DNA from: Desulfobacteraceae bacterium
GTDB taxonomy: Bacteria > Desulfobacterota > Desulfobacteria > Desulfobacterales > Desulfosalsimonadaceae
NCBI GenBank assembly: GCA_003599885.1
Contig: QZKW01000035.1
Coordinates: 82,562-146,561 of the forward strand
Length of the DNA: 64,000 bases
Reading direction: 5' to 3'
Positions 26,968-34,050 of the stretch are shown in pieces (position 1 is the first letter of the stretch; every line of letters begins with the position of its first letter). Under the pieces are notes generated by a model. That model did no database searches, had not been told where the DNA came from, and saw only the letters and a program-made list of their open reading frames with translations. The position numbers and the translations under genes were made by a program.

Positions 26968-27663
26968 TCAATACGGGATTTTCACCTGATGAAATCCCTC
27001 CGCATAAGTAAACCCGGTAGCCTCGGCCATCTCCCGGCATTTATGTTTGATCCAGGCTTCAACATTTTCAGCCCCCATGGAAGCCATCTGACTTGTATGG
27101 CAGAACAACGCCGCCAGTTTGGTGTCCATGAATCCCGTGATATCAAGCCGCAGATTGATATCTTCCGATCCCCAGAACCAGATTTCCTTTACCTTGTGCG
27201 GCAGAATGCCTTCTTCCATCAAATCCGGGTATGCCATGTGGTCCCTGGCATAGGGGAAGACGGCATCGAGGGTCACCTGACCGGTGATACGGTGGTCCCG
27301 GTGCCAGATGTATTTCCGGTAAGGGTCTGAAGTAACGATGATATCGGGCCGGTAGAGCCGAATCATGCGGACAATATGCTTCCGGAAATCCGGCGTGTCC
27401 TCCAGGCCCTGGTCCGGGTACCTTAAAAACTCGACTTCATGGACTCCCAGGCGAGCGGCAGCCTGGCGCTGTTCTTCCTCGCGAATCTGCGCAAGCTGCT
27501 GCGGTTTCATGTCCGGATCACTGCTGCCTTTGTCGCCGTTGGTGCAAATAACATAAACCACCTGCTTTCCGTCCGCCGTCCATTGGGCGACCGATCCGGC
27601 AACGCCGAATTCCGCATCATCCGGATGGGCGGATATAATCATATAGTCAGCCTTGGTTTTCAA
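26968..27663 (-). CDS. PIG-L family N-acetylglucosaminyl deacetylase (MshB/BshB-like)
   Basis: About 231 residues from a TTG at 27663, which has AAGGG seven bases upstream; a frame reaching 27699 would overlap the glycosyltransferase by 53 bases. The zinc-binding motif SAHPDDAEFG sits at the start and the second metal His in WHRDHRITG mid-protein. These enzymes remove acetyl from GlcNAc-linked metabolites: GlcNAc-inositol for MshB, GlcNAc-malate for BshB. With ino1 beside it, GlcNAc-inositol is the more likely substrate. It overlaps the upstream MshA-like gene by 17 bases. Confidence 0.9.
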   Translation of the reverse strand: MKTKADYMIISAHPDDAEFGVAGSVAQWTADGKQVVYVICTNGDKGSSDPDMKPQQLAQIREEEQRQAAARLGVHEVEFLRYPDQGLEDTPDFRKHIVRMIRLYRPDIIVTSDPYRKYIWHRDHRITGQVTLDAVFPYARDHMAYPDLMEEGILPHKVKEIWFWGSEDINLRLDITGFMDTKLAALFCHTSQMASMGAENVEAWIKHKCREMAEATGFTYAEGFHQVKIPY

Positions 27664-28909
27664 ATCTGTTTCCCTTCGTAACCTTTTGATATTCTGCAAG
27701 CATTAATTTTGCCGTATTTTTCCATGAGTAATCCAGAACAGACGCCCGGATCTGGTTGGGATTGAATCGTCCCTGCCGCTGGCTGTCTGCAACTTTGATA
27801 ATCGCTGCCGCCATTGCCTTGTCGGCGGGTTCTTCCAGAACATATCCGTTGGTAGGGTTAATGATCTCCGGCAATCCGCCCACTGGAGCCGTCACAACCG
27901 GCGTGCCGCATGCCAGAGACTCCAGACCCGCCAGACAAAAACTTTCATGATAGGACGGCACCACCAGCATATCTGCGGCGCTGTAATACGCAGGCAAAAG
28001 CGCCTGGTCCTTCCGGCCCAAAAGCGCCACTGCCTTTTCAATATTTAAACCTCTGATAACGGATGGTAATTGTTCATTTTCATCATCCCCTCCGATGACC
28101 AGAAGTTTGAATCGGTGTTGATCCTGTTTAGCGTTATTAATATGCGGCATGATTTTCAGCAACCGGTCCAGCCCTTTCACCGGCACATAGCGGCCCACGT
28201 AAAGCAGGAGCTGTTCTTTGCCATGCAACCCCAGTTTCCGGCGGGCGGCACTCTGATTCATCGGCTGAAACAATTCCAGGTTGACTCCGGCCGGAACAAC
28301 GCCGATTTTTTCATTTTTCGCGTGATACAACGATATTAATTCATGCGCCTCATTCCGTGTTGAGGCAATGATCCGGTCACAGGCCGCAGCCAGTTCTTTT
28401 TCCTGTTTAATGCGAAAATCTGGTTCCGACTCCTGCAAACAGGCACGGTTTTTGACAGCGCCCATGGTATGAAATGTCGTTACATGCGGAATCCCTTGTA
28501 TTTGCTTTATCTGATTCCCCAGGATTCCGGAAAGCCAGTAGTGGCTGTGGATCAGATCATAACGTAAGCTTTCTTTTTTCACTGTCTGATTAAAGGCTTG
28601 AAGGACTGCCGGTAAATAATCAAACAGATTCTCCTTGAAGATGAGTTGATCGGATTTGACGTTCAGGTTGATCAACCGGACATTGTTAAACAAAGAAATT
28701 ATGGAAGGCGATGACTGAGTTTGACTTAAAGTGAACACATCAACAAGGATTCCGAGATAGCCGAATTCTTTGGCCAGTTCCCGGATATACACACTCATGC
28801 CGCCGGTATCACGGGTTCCCAATTCGCCGGCGGGGCTGGAGTGAATACTAAGCATGGCAATTTTGTCAATATTCTTTGCGTCTGAAAATTTCTCATTCAA
28901 TGGGGGCAT
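27647..28909 (-). CDS. GT4 glycosyltransferase, MshA-like
   Basis: 420 residues, GT-B fold. N-terminal IAMLSIHSSPAGELGTRDTGGM with SVYIRELA, then DLIHSHYWLSGILGNQI and HTMGAVKN, correspond closely to mycothiol glycosyltransferase MshA. The C-terminal half has the nucleotide-sugar site: VGRYVPVKGLDRLL, then PSYHESFCLAGLESLACGTPVV with the E-x7-E motif. MshA transfers GlcNAc from UDP-GlcNAc to inositol 3-phosphate, the ino1 product. A sucrose-phosphate-synthase-like GT4 is the main alternative. It lies between the acyltransferase (18 bases) and the deacetylase (17-base overlap). Confidence 0.88.
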   Translation of the reverse strand: MPPLNEKFSDAKNIDKIAMLSIHSSPAGELGTRDTGGMSVYIRELAKEFGYLGILVDVFTLSQTQSSPSIISLFNNVRLINLNVKSDQLIFKENLFDYLPAVLQAFNQTVKKESLRYDLIHSHYWLSGILGNQIKQIQGIPHVTTFHTMGAVKNRACLQESEPDFRIKQEKELAAACDRIIASTRNEAHELISLYHAKNEKIGVVPAGVNLELFQPMNQSAARRKLGLHGKEQLLLYVGRYVPVKGLDRLLKIMPHINNAKQDQHRFKLLVIGGDDENEQLPSVIRGLNIEKAVALLGRKDQALLPAYYSAADMLVVPSYHESFCLAGLESLACGTPVVTAPVGGLPEIINPTNGYVLEEPADKAMAAAIIKVADSQRQGRFNPNQIRASVLDYSWKNTAKLMLAEYQKVTKGNRFENQG

Positions 28910-28927
28910 GATTTTTTGAGACCGGTT

Positions 28928-29932
28928 TTATTCTTTTAAGGCCAAGGTCAGCCGGTATAAGGTCACGGGCCGACCGCCCAATCGTTTTTTGTATGCTTCA
29001 TCACCTTTTAAAAAATCATAGCAGGCCATTTTTTTTTCAATAGCGTGTTTAATGCTGAAAATCTTTCCAAGGGATCCGGCGCTCAGATGTTTAAACTCCG
29101 GGTGATAGCCGTTATTGTATAAAAAGAGGGTATTTGCATATTCAAAACAAAGAGTGGATGCCGCAGCCTTTCCATCAATTCTCAGAAAACCGAGCTGCAG
29201 CATGTGCCTTTCGGCCATTGTTTTTGCCAGAGACTGGAAAAAAGACGTCATCTGAGCCGTTAAAAACTCCGACTTATCTTTCCGGCTTGCCTGAAATAAG
29301 GATAAAAATTCATTAAATGTATCGTCAACCGGCCCTTTGTTATTGAATACATGATAGTCAATTTGCCCCGCCTCATGAAGCCTTTTGATTTTTCTGCGCA
29401 CCTCGTGACGCTGCCTGCAGCTTAAAAGGCCGAGATATTCTTCCCAGGTTTCCGGCAATTCCAGTTGATAATACCGGTCCACCGGCTCACAGATTAAATG
29501 ATATCCCAATTTTTCAGCCGCTTTTGATAACCCGGCCAGGGCCGTTGAATCCGGGCGCAAGGCCCCGAGTTCGATGCGGCGGATATTCATTTTTTTCAAA
29601 TAATCCAGAATCAAAGTAAAAAAGAGATCCGGACAGGTGTCTGTTAAAATCATGTCCTGATAATCGCAGACCGATTCACTGCCAAGGAATTTTGCCGTAT
29701 GCCCGTCCAGCATGAACGGCGCAATGCCCAGCAATGTTGCGTCTGACCGGACAGCTAAAATCGCCGGTGTGTTACCCGCGCCGAACGCCTGCCACCAGGT
29801 TTTCAGCCAGAACGGCAGCACAAACAGGCAATTCCAGTTCAATCCATTGGATTGTTCGAGATAGGCCTGTTCGAGTTCTTCAAAGGACATGGAAGTGACA
29901 CTGACAGAATTTTTATCGGGTCGCTCAGTCAC
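28928..29932 (-). CDS. BioF2/FemAB-like GNAT acyltransferase
   Basis: 334 residues, GTG start overlapping the preceding S51 gene by 8 bases. It has the double-GNAT layout of the BioF2-like/CelD/FemAB family: an N-terminal half with WLKTWWQAFG and LLGIAPFMLDG, and a C-terminal half with LSCRQRHEVRRKIKRL, GFLRIDGKAAASTLCFEY and YNNGYHPEFKHLSAGSL. Members transfer acyl or aminoacyl groups to amines. In the locus it could acetylate the cysteinyl amine (MshD-like) or deliver an aminoacyl group. The sequence does not decide which. Confidence 0.8.
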   Translation of the reverse strand: MTERPDKNSVSVTSMSFEELEQAYLEQSNGLNWNCLFVLPFWLKTWWQAFGAGNTPAILAVRSDATLLGIAPFMLDGHTAKFLGSESVCDYQDMILTDTCPDLFFTLILDYLKKMNIRRIELGALRPDSTALAGLSKAAEKLGYHLICEPVDRYYQLELPETWEEYLGLLSCRQRHEVRRKIKRLHEAGQIDYHVFNNKGPVDDTFNEFLSLFQASRKDKSEFLTAQMTSFFQSLAKTMAERHMLQLGFLRIDGKAAASTLCFEYANTLFLYNNGYHPEFKHLSAGSLGKIFSIKHAIEKKMACYDFLKGDEAYKKRLGGRPVTLYRLTLALKE

Positions 29933-31187
29933 TGTTTTGTCTCATTTGCCATGTTTGCCCGTCTTTTGTGTCTTCCACAATGACATTCGCCTGATCCAGT
30001 ATCTTTCTTATTTTATCCGCGTCCGGCCATCTTTTTTCCGTCCTGTAATCCGCCCGCAATTCAAGGAGCCGGGAAACCAAGGGTTCTATTACTGACTGGG
30101 CGCTGTCCGGCCGGGCTGCCATTTCAACCCCTAAAAGTACGATCAGGTCGCGAAGAACTTCCCTTGCCTGGGTAATATTTTCTTCACTTTCCAGATTCCC
30201 CTGGGCCTTCCAGAGAGTGCTGTCCAAATCAAGTAACGATTTGATCATTTTTTTGGCATCACGCGCATCCAGTCCTTCCCGAAAGGCGGTTTCAAGAAGA
30301 TGAATGCCTTTCCAGAAATCGTTATCCTCGATATCAACTGCTTCGGTCGTTTCAATGGTGTTTCGGGAATTCATTCCTCCGGGAGCCTTCGAGAGCCCTT
30401 CCTGGAATAATTGCAGAGGAACGGTTTCCCCTTTGCCAAAAGACAGTTCCCGGCCTGACTGCCGGATGACGATATTGCCCAACCCCCTGATTTCGGCGGT
30501 TTGCGTTTCGAAATCCATAATGCAGGCAGTATGTTCATCCAACCCAACAATGAAGGTGTCATGGGGCAGCAGGGCTTCCAGTTTCTCAAAACGGGAGGCC
30601 CCCATATAGCAGAACCGCGTATCATGCGTCCCGCCTTCGGCATTGTTCCAGTGGGGAATCACCACCAGGTTCAGGCCAAAATGCGACAGGAGATCCAGGC
30701 CGTCAATCCAGTGAAGCGGCTGGCCCACTTTATAAATTTCATACACCGGCAGCGTGTGGCTCCCGACTGTCAAAGCGGCGGCGCTGGCGGCGGTCAGGCA
30801 GGCCCCTGATTCAAGCCGTTTGACAATAATGTCAGGGATGTTTGATTGTTGCAAGTGTGATACCGTATACGTGGGGCTGCCGGGCCCGATTAAAAAGAAG
30901 TCCGCGTTTTTTAACTTGCGATAGGCGGTTTCGATCTCAAATTCGGTTGCAGTGTCTGCGGATTTAAATGATGCGATGGAAAGGGGGTGTTGGACATGAT
31001 GGTGGAAATATTGCACGGCTTTTCTTGAAATTTCATCCGCATTGAGCTGAAAACCGGCCGGGGTATCCAGAAACACCGCTTCCGGTGAACCGCCCTGCCG
31101 GGAGAGCATCTGTTTATGAACATCCACCATGGTGGATGTCAGCTCTCCTGAGCCCATCAAAACAATCTGGCCCCTGGGTGAGGTCAT
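29925..31187 (-). CDS. Peptidase S51-like domain fused to a CysRS-type C-terminal tail
   Basis: 420 residues. Residues ~5-260 are a peptidase S51/cyanophycinase-like class I amidotransferase fold: LMGSGELT, GPGSPTYTVSHL and the nucleophile elbow TAASAAAL (Ser134). Residues ~295-420 match the C-terminal helical tail of cysteinyl-tRNA synthetase: FREGLDARDAKKMIKSLLDL, then LELRADYRTEKRWPDADKIR and VIVEDTKDGQTWQ, the last like VLEDGPQGTTW of CysRS. The synthetase catalytic domain (HIGH/KMSKS) is missing. AAGGAAA precedes the ATG. Its position inside the MshA/MshB-like operon makes a link to cysteine attachment or recycling plausible, since MshC is a CysRS paralogue. Confidence 0.78.
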   Translation of the reverse strand: MTSPRGQIVLMGSGELTSTMVDVHKQMLSRQGGSPEAVFLDTPAGFQLNADEISRKAVQYFHHHVQHPLSIASFKSADTATEFEIETAYRKLKNADFFLIGPGSPTYTVSHLQQSNIPDIIVKRLESGACLTAASAAALTVGSHTLPVYEIYKVGQPLHWIDGLDLLSHFGLNLVVIPHWNNAEGGTHDTRFCYMGASRFEKLEALLPHDTFIVGLDEHTACIMDFETQTAEIRGLGNIVIRQSGRELSFGKGETVPLQLFQEGLSKAPGGMNSRNTIETTEAVDIEDNDFWKGIHLLETAFREGLDARDAKKMIKSLLDLDSTLWKAQGNLESEENITQAREVLRDLIVLLGVEMAARPDSAQSVIEPLVSRLLELRADYRTEKRWPDADKIRKILDQANVIVEDTKDGQTWQMRQNSD

Positions 31188-31245
31188 GAAAATTTTTCCT
31201 TATTCATTAAAAAATTTGTGTGGAAAATAGGGGTCGTTTTACCGG

Positions 31246-31935
31246 TTACATTCTAAAGCCGTCAAGTCCGGGAGCATACGTGTCTTTCCTGTTTTTCCGG
31301 TACACCGTTGCCGAGCCCTTTCCATGGACATTCCATTGATCGCTTCCCTGTTTCCGGATGATGCCGGTCTCCTCATCAATACCCACAATTGCCGCATCCG
31401 GCAACTGATTTTGAATTGTTTCAGTCCATTGTTTGCCGGTTTTCTCATGATGGGGAATCACAATCATATGGGGAAGAAGGTTCAGGCCGGGCTGAAGTTG
31501 TCTGTTTTCAGGATTCAAAAACCATTCACATAAAACCATGGCGCCGGCGCTGCTGCCGGCCAAAATGGCCCCCCGGTGATATGCATCCAGAATGGCGGCC
31601 CAGCAGGCGCTTTCCCGCATGGTTTTTTCCAGATAACCGGGAAATCCGCCGAGAAGATAAATCAAATCGGCATTTGCCAGACTTTCGGCCAGTTGCCTGT
31701 CATTGGCGGAAGCGGCATCGATGATCGGCAGGCTTTGGACATTTTTCACACCCAGGGACTGAAACCAGCGGACCCCGTTGTTCCCGGCATGTTCATGATT
31801 GTTGTCCGGAGCGGCGGCCGTGGGGATAATACAGACCGTCACTTCTTTTTTCCCGGTCAGGGCAATGGCCTGCCGGTCGGGTTCTGTCATGCGGCCCTGA
31901 AACTCAGCGCCTCCTGCCAGTAGAAGGCCTCCCAT
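31246..31935 (-). CDS. Peptidase S51/cyanophycinase-like protein
   Basis: 229 residues, AAAGGA upstream of the ATG. S51 motifs: LLLAGGAEFQG at the start, LLGGFPGYL, the nucleophile elbow LAGSSAGAMVLC (Ser129), and IPHHEKTG with conserved His. Family members cleave Asp-containing peptides (dipeptidase E) or cyanophycin. No signal peptide, so it is cytoplasmic. It is the first gene of the leftward thiol-type operon, 58 bases before the S51-CysRS fusion, and stands divergent to the mycoredoxin-thioredoxin reductase. The substrate could be a cysteinyl amide conjugate, by analogy with mycothiol S-conjugate amidase; this is inference. Confidence 0.85.
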   Translation of the reverse strand: MGGLLLAGGAEFQGRMTEPDRQAIALTGKKEVTVCIIPTAAAPDNNHEHAGNNGVRWFQSLGVKNVQSLPIIDAASANDRQLAESLANADLIYLLGGFPGYLEKTMRESACWAAILDAYHRGAILAGSSAGAMVLCEWFLNPENRQLQPGLNLLPHMIVIPHHEKTGKQWTETIQNQLPDAAIVGIDEETGIIRKQGSDQWNVHGKGSATVYRKNRKDTYAPGLDGFRM

Positions 31936-32117
31936 TTTAGCTGTCCTTTCGAAATTCAGGTCAAAATTTAAGGAGATAAAAAAACAGGGAATTGTTATTT
32001 TTCGTAAAACAGATACTATTATATCCGGTATGGTATGAAAATTTTAGTTGTTTGCGAAAACAGCAGGCATTGAAATTTTGCCGGAACAAATTTTTTAATG
32101 AGACATGCGAGGTGACC

Positions 32118-33359
32118 ATGAAGCAGAATGATATTATTGTTTATGGTGCGTATTGGTGCCCGGACTGCCGGCAGAGCAAACTGTTTCTGGGAGAACATCA
32201 GATTCCCTATCAGTGGGTGGACATTGAAGAAGATCCAAAGGCCGAACAGTTTGTTATCGAAAAAAACAACGGCAAGCGAATCATTCCCACCATTATTTTC
32301 CCGGACGGAACCGTATTGGTTGAGCCAACCAACGCCGAACTGGCGGAAAAGCTCAATTTGAAAACCACTGCCAGGCACTCGCATTATGACCTGATTATAA
32401 TCGGCGGCGGTCCGGCAGGACTGACCGCGGCCATATACACGGCAAGGGAGGCCATTGACACCCTTGTCATTGAACAAGCGGCATTCGGCGGACAGGCCGC
32501 CGGCACGGAAAAACTGGATAATATGCCGGGCTTTCCGGAAGGGATATCCGGTATCGAATTTTCCGAACGGCTTCGTCAGCAGGCTGAGCGGTTCGGCGTG
32601 GAACTTCTGCAGACGCAATCGGTTGTAAAACTTTTTTCAAAAAACAACTACCGGTGCGTTGCCACAGGTGACGGCACTGTTTACAGCGCCAAAGCAATTA
32701 TTATTGCCACCGGCAGCCGGTATAAAAAATTAAATGTCCCCGGAGAGAAGGACTTTCTCGGCGCAGGGGTGCATTATTGCGCCACCTGCGACGGACCGTT
32801 TTACAAAGGAAAACATGTGGCGGTGGTGGGCGGGGGCAACAGCGCGACGGAAGAAAGCCTGCTGCTGACCAAATTTGCTGAAAGCGTTACCATACTGGTC
32901 CGGGAAAAAGAGTTTAACGCCACCCGGTTGATCCAGGAAAGTGTGCTGAGCCACCCGAAAATCAATGTACGATTTAACACAGAAGTGACTGAGTTCAAGG
33001 GTAAAAAATCAAAATTATCCAGATTGAAAATAATAAATAATCAGACCCAAAAACAAGAAGAGCTCCCTGTAGACGGCGCATTTATTTTTATTGGACTGAC
33101 TCCGAATACGAATTTTCTGAAAAAAGGCGAAATCCTTTTGAATGACTGGGGATTTATTGTTACCGGCCATGAATTGTCCCATGTCAGCCCCCGGCTTAAA
33201 GGGTATGCCAGCCGGGATCCTTCTCTTTTGGAAACCAGCCTCCCCGGTGTATTCGCCGCCGGAGATGTCAGGGACAGCAGCACCAAACAGGTGGTCAGCG
33301 CGGCAGGTGAAGGGGGAACCGCTGCCCTGCTGGTCCGGGAATACCTGAAACGGGTATGA
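32118..33359 (+). CDS. Mycoredoxin/glutaredoxin domain fused to thioredoxin reductase-like flavoprotein
   Basis: 413 residues from the ATG at 32118, which has GAGGTGA just upstream; the open frame extends to 31992 without a site. Residues 1-80 are a glutaredoxin fold with CPDC (14-17) and RIIPTIIFPDGTVLVEP, closest in pattern to actinobacterial mycoredoxin. Residues 88-413 are a thioredoxin reductase: FAD loop IIGGGPAGLTAA, redox pair CATC (221-224), nucleotide loop VGGGNSATEE, FAD motif GVFAAGDVRD. The NADPH-binding HRRxxxR of the family reads VREKEFN here, so NADH or another donor is likely. It stands divergent to the S51 operon and could recycle a mycothiol-like disulfide. Confidence 0.9.
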   Translation: MKQNDIIVYGAYWCPDCRQSKLFLGEHQIPYQWVDIEEDPKAEQFVIEKNNGKRIIPTIIFPDGTVLVEPTNAELAEKLNLKTTARHSHYDLIIIGGGPAGLTAAIYTAREAIDTLVIEQAAFGGQAAGTEKLDNMPGFPEGISGIEFSERLRQQAERFGVELLQTQSVVKLFSKNNYRCVATGDGTVYSAKAIIIATGSRYKKLNVPGEKDFLGAGVHYCATCDGPFYKGKHVAVVGGGNSATEESLLLTKFAESVTILVREKEFNATRLIQESVLSHPKINVRFNTEVTEFKGKKSKLSRLKIINNQTQKQEELPVDGAFIFIGLTPNTNFLKKGEILLNDWGFIVTGHELSHVSPRLKGYASRDPSLLETSLPGVFAAGDVRDSSTKQVVSAAGEGGTAALLVREYLKRV

Positions 33360-34050
33360 TGGCGGGGGGTGAAAACCTCGCTTGCTGATCGGAATGCCGC
33401 TTTATTTTCCACCGCAAAAGAACGCAAAAAGCGCGAAAGAAAAATCACTTTTTTAAAAAAATAGTGACGCGAGGGGCGGAAATGATGCATGGCGCTTGGA
33501 GCGCAGGGGTAAAGTTATAAGTTTGAAGCGTCTGAAGTGCGCTAAGGTTGATGATGCGCTTTGCGCTGATTTTTTATTAAAATTGTACTTATCACTTCCA
33601 ATTTTTTTTCTTTGTAATTAAAACATGACCTGTCGCCGATGGGGTTTTTCGCCCATTGCGACGCGGCTCTGCCCTTTCTGGTTTCCGTGGATCACGGGGC
33701 AAACTGTCTGAGCGGATAAATGCCGATAAACAAGACAGGCGAAGCTTATGGACACTGGCAGGAAAGAAAGTTGACACAAGAAGAGGCTTTGCGTTTGCTG
33801 AGTGTTTGCGAGTATAATATGCCCCCTCGCCCGATTGTGAAACCCTTTGAAACGCGACCACCCATGGGTTACATTCTCTGCATTTACTTTTTTTGTGTTT
33901 TAAAATCCCACAGTGCTTTAAATCCCATTGACGTCCGGCGGATGTGTGTTACATTATTAAACAGATAACGGCGTTCAGGAAGCAAAACTGCATTTCTTAA
34001 ATTGCCGCAAAATAATCGGTCCCAGATATCAACATTCGGAGATAAAACCG
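33360..34050. other. Long intergenic region, no supported gene
   Basis: 691 bases before the acetyl-CoA hydrolase. Short frames exist (33720-33968 plus, 33592-33861 minus), but neither has a ribosome site or recognisable protein. A TATAAT at about 33815 and a TTGACA at about 33770 are too far apart to be one promoter. A GCGC-TTT-GCGC stem followed by TGATTTTTT at about 33553-33572 could be a weak terminator. The region reads like decayed sequence. Confidence 0.4.

Noticed and set aside
25232..31935. Bacillithiol pathway reading of the GT4/PIG-L pair
   Set aside because: Bacillithiol uses malate and a BshC ligase; the linked inositol phosphate synthase and the MshA-type N-terminus favour an inositol acceptor, and no BshC-like gene was seen.
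33720..33968. 82-codon frame in the long intergenic gap
   Set aside because: No ribosome site and no recognisable sequence; the surrounding DNA looks decayed.
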